Origin: Otatea glauca
Lineage: Eukaryota > Streptophyta > Magnoliopsida > Poales > Poaceae
Direction of reading: 5' to 3'
Length of the DNA stretch: 64,000 nt
Assembly (NCBI GenBank): GCA_036346275.1
Contig: CM070722.1
Span: forward strand, 61,913,524-61,977,523
The notes beneath the pieces are model-generated. The model ran no database searches, was not told where the DNA came from, and worked only from the letters and a program-made list of their open reading frames with translations. The translations under genes and the position numbers were made by a program. How positions within the stretch are numbered: the first letter of the stretch is position 1; the number at the start of each line of letters is the position of its first letter. This document shows, piece after piece, positions 22,911 through 34,318 of this stretch.

Positions 22911-23667
22911 ACGTCTGGTGTTAACTTTGGTTTTCCTTGTTCGTGGTACTCCTTTTAGTTTTAAGTCGTAATAAACAGTGCGGCCCAACCTTCAAGAGTA
23001 TGCTCACTGTCCGGAGGGCTAGTATGTGTCCTACTGCTCCAGGTGTCCCAAATGATGTTATTTTTCTCCATCGAGATAGGTTATAGCATTTTCAGTTCGT
23101 CATATCTGATTTCATCGAGTTTTACCATCGTTTGCGAAAGATACGGCAATTTTCATGTTTTACCGATTGCATGTTCGGACAACAATAAAATAGTGCAGCC
23201 TAAAGTGACATCTAAATATTTTTACATAATTGTGACCTATGCAAGCCCAAGAATGCAACAAAGCTGGTTCTCATCAAGTTTTGAGGTCGTTCGATATTAT
23301 TCTAACCGCTTGAACAATGATTGTTATAAAGGGTTTAAACTAGCCATCTTTTATTCAAAATGCAATCATATTTAGATATTTTTGCAAAAATGAAGTGCAT
23401 AAGGTTGTAGTAACTTATTCTATTTATTTCATGAATTATGGATCAACACACATTATAATTCCTTCACAATCCACGATTAGAGCCTAGCATTCGAACTCAA
23501 ATAAAAAAATTCTGCAAACAACACATGGATTTTTATTTTACACTCTAATTCTTCATTCCAAAATTTAAATTTAGAAACAAGTTTCATTTAATTTGGACAC
23601 TCCTAACAAAAGTTACGGGTTTATATTAAAAGCATATAGTAATTACAAAACAAAACTAAAAAAACTC
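22911..23667. other. AT-rich 3' subterminal region of the complete MULE
   Basis: No coding signal. It does not match the 188-bp repeat region found at the equivalent position of the other two copies, so the 3' subterminal part differs within the family. Confidence 0.5.
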
Positions 23668-23885
23668 ATGCGGTCCTGTCGCCTCAGAGAGGCGATCGCC
23701 TCACAGGGCGATGGGGGCCCACAAGCGGCGCTGCTAACGGCGTTAACGGTGGCGGGGCTATCGCCGTGTATGGCGATCGCCCATACACGGCGACGAGGCA
23801 TTTTTGTCATTTTTTCATTCGGACGCATAGTTTTGAAAAAAAGAATAAAAATAAATATTAAATAAAAAAAAATTCGCAAAAATGC
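23668..23885 (-). repeat. Right TIR of the complete MULE and right target duplication
   Basis: Inverted match to 16111-16330. The palindrome arms are 23761-23776 and 23777-23793, with one extra C on the right. The element ends at 23875 and GCAAAAATGC (23876-23885) repeats the left flank. Confidence 0.85.
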
Positions 23886-25065
23886 ACGCTGAGGTAGACC
23901 TCAAGTCGGCCGCCGTGGCGAATTGGCACCGGGCCGGTGTCCCTTGGACGGCCGGTCGCTATAGATGGAATAGCGAGGATGGCGTGAAGAAAATATCCTC
24001 CGCACAGTACGTTCGCGCCTAGGACGGTCGGTGCACCGAGTTGACCGGGTGGCCAACTCTTCCCTTCTTTTCTCTAAAATAAAACCCAACCCAAACTTTA
24101 CCAGCTTCGGAAGAAGCGTACATCTTTTTAATGTATATCGGTTGAAGTAGATTCTCCTTTTCTCAAAAAAAAAAAAAACCCTTCTTAAACTGTATAAGTT
24201 TCTTATAAAACATAGTACAATTTTCTAGATGTATGCGACAATGTCTAGATAGTTAGATTTTATATGGAACGTACCATAAAGTACCACATAAATAGATATG
24301 TAAGAAATGAATCCAAATCTATCGAATCGCTCATCTATATTCTCGATCTACACGTTCTTTCGTCTGGCTTATGTTCGAGTCCCTATGAATTTACGTTGAG
24401 TGAACTTGGCACGTTGGTTGAGTCGGCCAGTGTAATGAGTTGAGCCGACCCATGTAGATTGGGCCTTCTGATATCTTTATGAAACGGTCGTGGCTGTCCT
24501 CAGGTGGCCGAGTGGTATACCGGCCGATGTGAGAAGTTGGTCGGCCGGTGTATAGGCATGGTTCAAAATTTTGTGGAAATTTCGGTCGACATTTTGTATT
24601 TCAATCGAGTACTAGATTTCAAATCTTGATCGAATAAAAAAATTAAATTCTTATCCTGATTGCACGTTGTTTGGATCGGATTCGGTGCAATTTTTTGTGG
24701 AGCATTATAATGCCTTTTAAGATAAATACATGTGAAAGTGACAGAGCTCGTAGCTCAGATGGCTAGTGCACTCAAATTTTGGTGATTTCGACCGAATTTT
24801 GAAAAATTCGTTTCAATAAATCCTGGATTTAAAATTTATTTATGAAAACTACCGGAATTTCGGATTTCAACCGCTTCGAGATGTAATCAGAAACCAAAAT
24901 TTAAAACCCTGTGTATAGCGACATGTCCTTGCACTCTTGCTCGCTAGCTAACACATTAGCCGGTCATGTACGTTCACGCTGACCCGGGTGCCTTGTTTTT
25001 TCAAGCAAGGGCAGCTCTAAGGTGGCGTTGCCTTCTCATCTTTTGCTGTCTTTCATCCAAAAGAT
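23886..25065. other. Intergenic, nothing recognised
   Basis: Mixed low-complexity sequence with repeated phrases of the form GGTCGGCCGGTGT and GAGTTGACCGGGTGGCC. No gene is supported. Confidence 0.4.
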
Positions 25066-25341
25066 GGTATATTTGGTTCATATATTAAGGTTATCATGTT
25101 TAGTTATAGTTATTTTATCAAACTTGTCTAAGGTTAGGTTATCAAAATTAAAACCACACTTTAACTAGGAAAATAAATTTTGCCATACTTTTTGAGTCAA
25201 TAACGCGTGAGATCTGGATGGTAAGAAGAAATCTTATCATAAGTGTGGCTTTGAACCAAACGAAGGCCTAACTCGATCGAACTTGCTTAACTTAAGGTGT
25301 GGCAAAATATGGCAAAATTTAACTATGAACCAAACAGACCC
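25066..25341. mobile_element. MITE-like element with GGTTCATA inverted ends
   Basis: The left end GTATATTTGGTTCATATATT and the right end, read inward GGGTCTGTTTGGTTCATAG, are imperfect inverted repeats. The interior is AT-rich, about 276 bp in all, with no ORF. The superfamily is uncertain (PIF/Tourist or hAT type). Confidence 0.4.
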
Positions 25342-25628
25342 ATAGAATTTTTGATGCACATCTTTCAAACACAACACTAAAAAAACACTATTATAAAATA
25401 ACAAAATTACACGTGGACATACCCATACCTTGCGTTTTTGTATGGGTGCAAATAAACCAGGCCAACAATGGACCATTTTTTTAGCATAGTATTTATATAG
25501 AAACAGGAATAAAGGAAAAAAAATTGCTCTAATGTAGTGTTAGCATTTAAGTTGTAAAACCAAGCATTTTTTTAGCAATTTTTCTAGAAAAAGGAGAGCT
25601 GAGGCCTCATTTGGCTCTAGAGAAGCTC

Positions 25629-26320
25629 TGTAACACCTTAGGCCAAATTCGCTCAGAACCTAGTCTATCTTATATAAAATGGTTAACCTAGAAATACTAT
25701 ATTTGGACCTAACATGCATTATATACAAATGCAACTCATTTTATGCGAGTAATATAGGATTAATCCCACCACCACTCCAAATGAGCTTTTACATTAATGG
25801 GTAGGAATGTTACACTCACCCCTTTAAGGGCTAACATCGTCGGTAGGACACCGTATGCCAGAATATTACACTCATCCCCTTTAAGGGCTAACGTCATCGG
25901 CAGGACACCGTATAAGATACCTAGAATCACCCTTTGGTACATGGCCGTGCGTCCAATGCCCGTACATATACCATACCATATGGTCACTTCGGGCTCAAAC
26001 ACGACATGCGCCATATGGCCGTGTCCCTATCCCATACGCGCCCATCTAGCAAATGTTGATGCTACAATACCATATGTAACACCCTGACCCAAATCCGCTC
26101 AGAGCCCAACCCACCTGCGGCGAGCCTACGCATGTATAACGCCCCACTTACACTCTCGCCCTCTCTTCATGTAAAAATATTAACCCGGAGATACTATATT
26201 TGGACTCAACGAGTATTGTATGCTATTACAACTCACTTTATACAAATAATGTGGGACTAATCCTACTATCACTTTATATGGACTACATAGACTTTCATAT
26301 TAATAGGCGGTGGTATTACA
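25629..26320 (+). repeat. Dispersed repeat, forward copy, two TGTAACACC half-units
   Basis: One half-unit runs from TGTAACACC (25629) to TGTTACA (25814); the second from TGTAACACCCTGACC (26075) to GGTATTACA (26320). Both carry CGCTCAGA, AATACTATATTTGGAC and TATTAAT near the ends. A 56-bp tandem duplication lies between them (copies start at 25811 and 25867; CCCCTTTAAGGGCTAAC). A reversed relative lies at 62665-63290. It could be a composite MITE or a rearranged LTR. Confidence 0.55.
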
Positions 26321-26859
26321 AACTCAACCTCTGCCTACTTGACCGTCGCGAGTTTTGCCGCACTTATTCTTGTTGAAAGTGACGAAAAATTAATTGGTTC
26401 ATCAACTTTGTGGAATCAGGGCTATTACAATATATACAGTGGTAAATGATAAAACCCACCTTAACTGTGGGGCAAATGATCACATTTTTCTCTTTTGCAA
26501 TAAAATTGAAGTTGCTTTCTTGCTTGATCTCCTTTTTGTTTTGTATATTTTTTGCTCGTAGAAGGGAACCCAATAATTCATCTAGTTTGTACTTAACAAG
26601 CTTAATTTCACGTGTAATTGTATAGCTAGATATTATAATACCTAAAAAAAGTTATATTTATTATCCAACTTTAATACTTATATATGACTAAAAATACAAT
26701 TGTATTTTTTTATAATACAATAGCTCTTATATACATCTAATTAATCTATACCGTTATAATCTGATAGTATCAAAATTGATTGTGTAAATCTTTTTTTCAC
26801 CGATTAATTTTGTAATTTTTAGCTATTTGCTAACAAATGTGGTAGTTTCTTTTTGTATG
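26321..26859. other. AT-rich intergenic stretch
   Basis: Strongly A/T-rich after 26500. No coding, RNA or repeat structure was recognised. Confidence 0.4.
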
Positions 26860-28356
26860 GCTTTAATAATATGATAACTAGACGCCGGAACGGGCACGCA
26901 GAGGACGGGGCGGCGGAGCAGGAGGTCGGCCTTCCGGCGCGCGGTGATGCCGAACGCCTTGGTCATATTGAACGCGGTCGGGTCGGACACGCAGGGCGCC
27001 TCCCACTCTCCCAGTCGAAGTGGAGCAGCAGGCTGGCGAGCGCGAGCTCGACGTTGGCGAGGCCGAACGCCAATCCGAGGCACATCCTCCGGCCGCCGCC
27101 GAACGGCAGGAGCTCGAAGTCGGCGCCCCTGAACTCCACCGCGCCGGCCTCACCCTCGAACCGCTCCGGTCGGAACTCGTCGGGCGCGTCTGGCCAGCAC
27201 CGCCCGTCGCGGCTCAGAGCCCAGACGTTGACCAGCACCTGCGTGCCCCGCGGCACGTCGTACCCGAGATGCCGAGCACCTTGCACGGCTACTGGCACTC
27301 GCGCGGGAGCAGCAGCGGCAGGGGCGTGTGCAACCGGAACGTCTCCCAGATAACGTGGTGCAGGTACCGGAGCTCGCCAAGCTCGTGCTCGGTCACCGCG
27401 CCGCGCGCCTCGAAGACTCGCCGCATCTCGGGCGTCGCCTTCTGCATGACCTTCCGGTTCCTGATCAGCTCGGCCATGACCCACACCAGCGTCGTCGCCG
27501 ACGTCTCGCTGCGGTGCCGAAGATGTCCTGCATGACACAAACATTGTGCAGAGAGTTGTGTGAGATTGTGACTTCGTGAGGTGATCGGCACGGGGAAAGT
27601 AGTAATAACTGATTAAAGCGGGTAAGCGTAGTTACGAAGATGACAGATTTGATGGCGTCCATGTCGAGAGGGAACTGGAGCCTGTCATCCTTCTGTATCC
27701 TCCGCAGCACGTCGAGCAGGTCCACGGCGTCGCCGCCCATGTTCTCCAATATCCAGGTGCTCGTGGGTGATGCCGTCGAGGATCCAGTACACCGTGTCGC
27801 GGCACGCCTCGGCGCGGTGCACGACGACGCTGAACCGGCTGGCGAGCCTCGGCGACGGCCAGAACAGGTCGGCCGGGTTGAACCCCGCCGCGAGCTCGTT
27901 GGAGTGGTCGAGCTCCCGGAGGAACACGTCACCGGTCCCCCATCACGGCTCTCACCGTGGTGTCGGCCAAGAGCGCGGACAGCCGCGCGCGCATCTCCAC
28001 GGGGCGCGCGGTCGCAGCGACCGCGCGCAGCATGGCACCGACCTCCTCCTCGCGGATGATGCGGATGGACAGGACGCGGCGCATGGTGAGGAGTTCCGTG
28101 ACGGCGATCTTCGGTAGCTGGCGCCAGTAGTCCCCGTATGGCGCGAAGATGATGTCCCGGGCGCCGTTGGTGAGCACGCGCACGGTGGCGCTCAATGGCC
28201 GCATCGCGATCGCCGTGTCGTGGGTCTTCATCTCCTCGCGGCCGCGTCACGGTACGACACTACCAGCGTGGGCACCTCGCCGAGCCGGAGCAGCATGACC
28301 GGCCCGTGGCGCCGCGCCAGGTCACGCATCGCGCGGTGCGGGAGCTGCCCGGTTAG
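26860..28356 (-). pseudogene. Cytochrome P450 (CYP71-type) pseudogene, 5'-truncated
   Basis: On the minus strand the reading begins HRAMRDLARRHGPVMLLRLG (about 28340), then LVVSYRDAA, a frame break, and TNGARDIIFAPYGDYWRQLPK. After another break (about 27927) comes FNPADLFWPSPRLASRFSVV. A 108-bp GT-AG intron (27635-27528) sits where CYP71-family genes usually have their single intron. Then follow a damaged I-helix (SETSATTLVWVMAELI), the K-helix ETFR in WETFRLHTPLP, PERF (EFRPERFEG) and the heme loop FGGGRRMCLG with its Cys. The end is GITARRKADLLLRRPV. The N-terminal membrane anchor (about 60 residues) is absent and at least three frameshifts are present, so no enzyme is made. The intron argues against a processed copy. 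Confidence 0.85.
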
Positions 28357-29429
28357 GTGGTGCAGGCATATGACACGACACGACACAAGAATTCGTCAAT
28401 TTTTCAAAAAAAATACTGACACTTTGTTTGTTAAACTAAAAATATATATCTTACTCTTTGAAACTTCAGTTATAAGCTAAGTAAGAATAGATATCTTCAC
28501 CTTAGAACATATCTTACAAACACCATTAATAATTTTTATAAAGTGTGCTTTGACTTTAAAGTAGCTACTAGTGCTAATATATTTTGCAATACTTACATCT
28601 CCATTTCATATTTCCTCTAGATGGACCAATCTTATTTAGAACGTCGACATGGTTCCATAAAAGAGCCTTGATGTTTAGTGTTTCGCTCATCTCGAGTGGC
28701 TGAGGTGGGTCGGGCCGTGTCGCTATTTGTGTTGAATATGTGCCGAGAAAGTATCCGAGTCATATAAAATATTAAAATTATTTATTTTAACTGTCTAATT
28801 GTTTGATATGTGACAGACGTGTATCAAATGGCATGTCAGTGTTGTATCCTTTCTCTACGTAGGTGCAGCCGCGAGCCATCGCCATGCGCCGCAAGTGCTT
28901 GTGCCCGGCAAGCACAATGAGCAGCTACACGAGAGCATCAGCCAAGCCGAGGTAGACGTAGTCATAGTAGGCTAGTAGCGAGAGGCGTCTTCCATTTCCT
29001 TTGTGAACGATGGTTAGCATGCTTCCAAATGTACTGTTGCATAGCTAATGTAGCTAATGTTAAGTAGGGGTGAAGATCCCCAAGAGTTGTCCCTCAAATC
29101 CACCAAATGGATTTCAGAAAATCTTGACCGCAGCTTGTTTTCTATGGAACGGATCGGCCACGTCACTCCTTACTCCAAATCCAATCCTTCCATATCGCAG
29201 ACGGACACAGCAACAGGCTCAGGAGTCAGGACTAAATGATTCGGCGAACTACCATTCCACCAATTACGCTTGCCAGCGTTTGGTTCAAATCCCTTTCCAG
29301 GTTCTCACGCAATCGTTTGGTTAAATAAGAAAGATTTTGCATCTAAAAAATGAAGAAGAAGAAATAGAAAGATATTGGGAAACTTTTGATATTTCATTCC
29401 TGCAAGAGTCTATGTCAAGGACTATCCAA
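28357..29429. other. Intergenic, nothing recognised
   Basis: Upstream of the P450 remnant. AT-rich to 28620, then mixed. I see no trace of the missing P450 N-terminus and no other gene. Confidence 0.4.
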
Positions 29430-29815
29430 AAATAGTTAAAATTAGGAATAAAAAATTAAATAAATTTATCAATTTGATTTCCATATGAATTCTTAAATAA
29501 AATCTCTAAATAAATATAATTAGAATAAAAATTAAACAAAAATTAGCGATTGGAATTGTGTACGTATTCCAACAAAAAATAACTGAAATTGAAAATAAAA
29601 ATAAAGTAAAATTAGCAATTTGATTTTGATACGAATTCCAAAGTAAAATCCTTAAATGACTGTAATTTATAATAAAAATTAAATAAAAACTAGCGATTGG
29701 ATTTGTGTACGAATTCCAACAAACAATAACTAAGATTTGGAATAAAAATAAAAGAAATTTTACCATTTGATTTTTATATGAATTTCAAAATAAAATCCCT
29801 AAATAAATAAAATTC
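29430..29815. repeat. AT-rich tandem repeat, unit about 146 bp, about 2.6 copies
   Basis: The phrase AATTTGATTT followed by ATATGAATTC or ACGAATTCC starts at 29471, 29617 and 29764, giving spacings of 146-147 bp. Each unit also contains GCGATTGGA-TTGTGTACG and ATTCCAACAAA. Confidence 0.75.
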
Positions 29816-30185
29816 GGAACAGGTAGATAGATGTGGTGAGTTGGATGACTATTTTTGTTTGGCCTTCACTCAGTTTGATCATAGTATTTCTTTTAAGAAA
29901 AACTCAGTTTGATCATGTTACTTGGTACTCTCTCTTTTTTAGAGGATCATCGTTTGTACTCTAGTAGCTACGACTAGGGAGTGTTTGGAGGAATTTTTTT
30001 CTTTAATATTTATTTTTAATCTTTTTCTCGAAACTAGTCGTTAGGGTTTGAAAATTGCAGAATTAGGCGCCCGTCTCCCGTACATGGGGTGATCGCCCAT
30101 GTAGGGGCGATCGGTGCCTGAGCCAACGGTCGTGATTGTCCGGTTAACGGAGGGGTAGAAATCGCCCTATACAGGGGCGACTGGA

Positions 30186-30987
30186 TTTTTTTTATAATGT
30201 TAATTCCAAATTTGTTTTTCGAGAATAATCAATAGGAAAAAATAACGAAAATGGCCATAGTATTGATTTACTTTAATATTTTTTATCTTTAAATACTTGA
30301 TACCTCTTAGTATTGATTAGAAATAAATTTTAACGAAAATGGCCATAAGTTAAAAACACTGATCTTTTAGTACGTGATACCTCTTAGTATTGATTTACTG
30401 TAATATGTTATATGAATTGGCTAAAATATACCATAAGTTAAAAGCACTAATCTTTAAATTTTTGATACCTCTTAGTATTGATTTACTTTCATATTTCATA
30501 TGTAAGTGTCTCGAAGTCGTATCTTTCGTAGGAAGTCAAAAGCGAGCATTTATCTTGTCAGTCACACACACGCTACCGCCGCGCACTGATCCCACATGCA
30601 TGGTATATTAGGGCTATTAAAATATCGGAAACTACCATTAAATGTCGTCGATACCGACAAACCGGCGATTAGGGGAAGTCGCATTACTCGGAAGGTCCAA
30701 TTAGAGCAAGATAAATGTTAAAATATTTATTAATATATAAGGATTTACATTATGTTGTGAAAAGTACTATGTGTCGTGCAACTTTAAATTGTATAAATCA
30801 ATTTTACTTAAAGACCATTTAGTGTGTTATGAACAAACTATACAAACTATGGCTCAAAAAATCCTAAAATAAATATGTCTTGTTTGTAGGGTGTTAGGTG
30901 TCCAATTTTTTCAAAAAAATTTAGGAATAAACTCAGTTGAATAAACCAAATGACTGTAAGTAGCCTCACTTGTATGACACAATTAAA
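30186..30987. other. 3' subterminal region of the inverted MULE
   Basis: AT-rich, with several copies of GATACCTCTTAGTATTGATTTAC. These occur in reverse complement (AATCAATACTAAGAGGTATC) at 37600-37790 in the neighbouring MULE, so it is a shared family segment. Non-coding. Confidence 0.6.
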
Positions 30988-31735
30988 CCTTTTCGGCAGC
31001 CCGTGAAATATCATGTTTAAATGTAATTTGTAGGGAAAACGTGCCAGATTTGCTCTTTGATATATGCACTACCATATGGTGGGAAAATATTTTATTTACA
31101 TCTTGCTTTGCATATTAATTCTACCTGTACAATAACCCTAAGTATTACGGTCGAGGCAACAATGAAACGCTTAAGCCTTTTCAGCAGCCTGTGAAATATC
31201 ATGTTTAAATGTAATTTTTAGGGAGAACGAACTAGATTTGCTCTTTGATATATGCACTATCATATGGTGGGAAAATATTTTATTTACACCTTGCTTTGCA
31301 TATTAATTCTACCAATACAATAACCCTAAGTATTACGATCGCGGCAATAATGAAACGCTTAAGCCTTTTCGACAGCCCGTGAAATATCATGTTCAAATGT
31401 AATTTGTAGGGAGAACGGGCCAGGTTTGCTCTTTGATATATGCACTACCAAATGGTGGGAAAATATTTTATTTACACCTTGCTTTGCATATTAATTCTAC
31501 CAGTGCAATAACCATAAGTATTACGGTCGAGGCAACAATAAAACGTTTAAGCTTTTTCGGCAGCCCGTGAAATATCATGTTTAAATGTAATTTTTAGGGA
31601 GAACAGGCCAAATTTGCTCTTTGATATATACACTACCATATGGTGGGAAAATATTTTATTTACACCTTGCTTTGCATCCAAATTGTATTAGTGTAACGAC
31701 CCTAAGTATTGCAGAACGAGGGTGAGAGGGAGGTT
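30988..31735 (-). repeat. Four tandem copies of a 188-bp MULE subterminal unit
   Basis: Equivalent points (CCTTTTCGGCAGCCCGTG and variants) fall at 30988, 31176, 31364 and 31552, exactly 188 bp apart. Each unit also carries GAAATATCATGTT, TTTGCTCTTTGATATATGCA, CATATGGTGGGAAAATATT and TTGCTTTGCATATTAATTC. The last copy degrades near 31712 and meets the transposase remnant. The other short MULE has the same unit at 36949-37170. Confidence 0.9.
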
Positions 31736-31736
31736 A

Positions 31737-33402
31737 GAGAGCGATCGATTGACGGAAAAAATTGGCACCCATGTGCCTCATGCACCACCTGCTCTTCAGG
31801 TCTGGTCACTTCGCTGCTCCCACGATGGCGAACCCTTGTTGCATATCCACGATCGCCCTTAGCAACCCTGCATGTCGGTCATGGATGACACAAACATCAG
31901 ACCTGTTCTAAACAACTGACAGTTTCACTCTTTCAAGGAACCAGTACCAGCTCTTCGTGTTTTCCCCCCTCCACGAAGGCCAATGCAACCGGTAGAACCT
32001 GATTGTTGGCGTCCACCGCGATCGCAGTTAGAATCTGGCCCTTGTACTTCCTCGTGAGGAATGTGTCGTCCATGCAAATGACCGGGCGACAGTACCGGAA
32101 CGCATTTATGCATGCGCCGAGGGCGAAGAAGGCACGCTGCAAGACCCACTTACCCGCGCACACACCACCCGCAGGAAACTCCGCAAGGTCGATGGATGTA
32201 CCGGGATTCCTACATGCTATTGCCTTGAGCAAGTGGAGGATATTCTCGTACAAAGCCTCGTACGTCCCGAACCGTATTTGCAAAGCTGTCATTTTCGCTC
32301 TCCATGCCTTTCCGTAGCTAATCTTGTACTGAAACCTCTCCTCCACGATTGTGATAATAGATCGAGGCTGGAGGTGCGGATTGTCCACGATCTGGCCATA
32401 AAACACATTTGCCACCCACATGGATGACAGATTGCGGTGTCCCTGTTCCGCTTCTTCCGGTTCGCAGTTATGCTCTATCACTATGGAACATTTCCAATAG
32501 TCCTTCCACTTCCCCTTGTATGCATGCACCCGCCATGGGCACGAATCAACTACGCACTTCACGTCGTACTCCTTCTTGCTGGACTTCACTACCCTGAATT
32601 GCCGTCGGAGAGACATTGCCCAGTACTTCACCGCATCCATCACAGCCTCCTTGTCTTTATATATGGCCCCCTCCGTCATCTCGTTCTCACGATACTCCCA
32701 TGCATCAATGCTCCCTTCATTCATTGTTAGGTCTTCGAAACTGTAATTGCTCCACGCACCAGGGATAGGCACCTCAGGAGCGTTGTCCTCCTCGTCGGAG
32801 TGTTCACCATCAGGGACTTTCTCATTCGCACGATCCTCCTCTTCCATCAGGTGAACTATGTCCTCCACATCCTCCCCCTCGTTGGCCACCCCTCGCGCCT
32901 CCACCACTGTCTCCTCGCCCCCCCCCCGATCCCCTCGTCACCGTCAGTCTCGTGCTCCTCGTCTCCGGGCTCCTCGCCATCTTCCTCTTCACATCCTTCT
33001 ATATTTGACGTCCCCTCCCCCGTAATATCCACCCCGACATCACGAACTTGCGACACTGATGGAGCTATCGGGTAGCACTGTACCAACAACATCAGCGGCC
33101 AACCCCGCTCTACGGCAAAACCAACATAGCTCCTCCATGTTGATGTCGCGTTAATAGGAATCAACTCTCCATAAAAACAGTCTTGCACACGGCTTACTAC
33201 TGCTCTGACTCGCAACCCGAACAGTCTGGGCATCCAAATTTAACATCCGAGACATCCACTCCAACAAACCCCTGTATGTCCTATCGCTCGGTCTACATAT
33301 GCCCTGTACGACTCTTGAAAATGATGACAAATCCACCCCATCCGCCCCCTCTGCTATCTCCCCATCTCCATAAAATATTTGGAAATACAATTTCTCCGAC
33401 AT
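31737..33402 (-). pseudogene. MURA-type transposase, amino half, truncated
   Basis: Starts MSEKLYFQIFYGDGEIAEG at 33402 and breaks frame near 33150. It then reads open from about 32907 to 31933 as acidic linker, DBD_Tnp_Mut domain (GAIYKDKEAVMDAVKYWAMS, VKCVVDSCPWRVHAYKGKW) and the beginning of the MULE catalytic domain (VICMDDTFLTRKYKG, NNQVLPVALAFVEGG; first catalytic Asp). After a frame break the DVCVIHDRHAGLL block with the second Asp and RWCMRHMGANFFRQ follow to about 31750. The sequence then runs into the 188-bp array, so the third catalytic acidic residue, the SWIM finger and the C-terminus are missing. It could encode only a DNA-binding fragment. Confidence 0.85.
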
Positions 33403-34191
33403 GCTGCAACGTCCGACGGAAATATATTACTCTAAAATACTCATCATGTATATTACTCTAAAATACAATATACAAAACGTACATTGATTGTACTAAAAAA
33501 TTCTACTATAAATAAGTCATTCGACTATAAATAAGTAATTCGACTTGCCTACCATACGGCCTAATATTATATTTGAGCCACATTACATTAACCCTACCAA
33601 ATTAAATTTCTAAATATTGCCTAATATTTCTACTGTATTCAATTTCTAGATACTAAATACTACATTAAATTTGTACATACTAAATACTACACAATCCTGA
33701 AATTTCTAAAAATTAAATACTACATGAAAGTTCTAAATATTAACCACGACGTTAAATTTCTAAACACTGCACAATCCAAAAATTTCTAAACGCTACACAA
33801 TTCTAAAATTTCTAAACACTACAATAAATTTCTAAATATTAAATGCTACGTTAAATTTCTAAATACCACACAGTCCAAAATTTTTTTCTAAACACTAGAA
33901 AATCCTAAAATTTCTAAACACTACACAATCCTAAAATTTCTAATTAAGAAATGCTACATTTAATTTCTTAATAAGAAATGATACGCAATCCTAAAAAAAT
34001 TCCTAAATTTACCTCCACAAAAATGACGAATAGATTCCCCCCTCTTTTTCTTCTCTTCTCTTCTCTTCTTTTCTTCTTCTTTCTCTTCTTCTTCTTTCTC
34101 TTCTTCTTCCTTTTCTTTTCTTCTTGTCTCGGCTGTCTCTCCTGCCTCGGCTGCACTCAACTGGATTTAAACCCACCCGTAGCCCCAGCAT
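33403..34191 (-). other. Transposase 5' leader of the inverted MULE
   Basis: Reverse-complement counterpart of 16331-17021 and 34874-35551: AT-rich AAATTTCTAAACACTAC repeats (33600-33980) and a T/C-rich tract (34040-34125) that is the purine tract seen from the other strand. Confidence 0.6.
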
Positions 34192-34280
34192 AGGGCGATC
34201 GCCCGTGCTTCGAGCGATAGGTGGGTGGGGGGTGGTCGGTTGGGTTCAAGCCGTTAAATGGCCGTTATCTCAGGCATTGA

Positions 34281-34318
34281 TCGCCCGTACATGGGGCGAT
34301 CGCCCCATGTACGGGCGA
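34281..34318. repeat. Perfect 38-bp palindrome in TIR, centred on GCGATCGC
   Basis: The left arm is TCGCCCGTACATGGGGCGA and the right arm is its exact reverse complement, with no spacer. It lies about 85 bp inside the right end of the inverted MULE. Confidence 0.95.

Larger units (their letters stand above)
16111..23875 (+). mobile_element. Complete MULE of 7765 bp with transposase, PMD and GRF-like genes
   Basis: The ends are inverted repeats of roughly 200 bp: 16111 begins GAATTTTTTTTTATTTAATA and the right end reads the same inward from 23875. Both TIRs then carry CAAAACTATGCGTCCGAA, ATGACAAAAATGCC and a GTGTATGG...CCATACAC palindrome centred on GCGATCGC. A perfect 10-bp direct repeat flanks the element. 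Inside, on the + strand, are remnants of a MURA transposase (17022-19568), a PMD protein (about 19905-21940) and a GRF-like zinc-finger protein (22348-22910). All three carry frameshifts, so the copy is no longer autonomous. It is the best available template for the family's full architecture. Confidence 0.9.

Noticed and set aside
24745..24800. tRNA- or SINE-like A box (TAGCTCAGATGG at 24751-24762)
   Set aside because: The A box is good, but no B box (GGTTCGANTCC) follows at the right distance and no cloverleaf can be folded.
32003..32317. Plus-strand open frames across 32003-32746
   Set aside because: Antisense shadows of the inverted MULE transposase.
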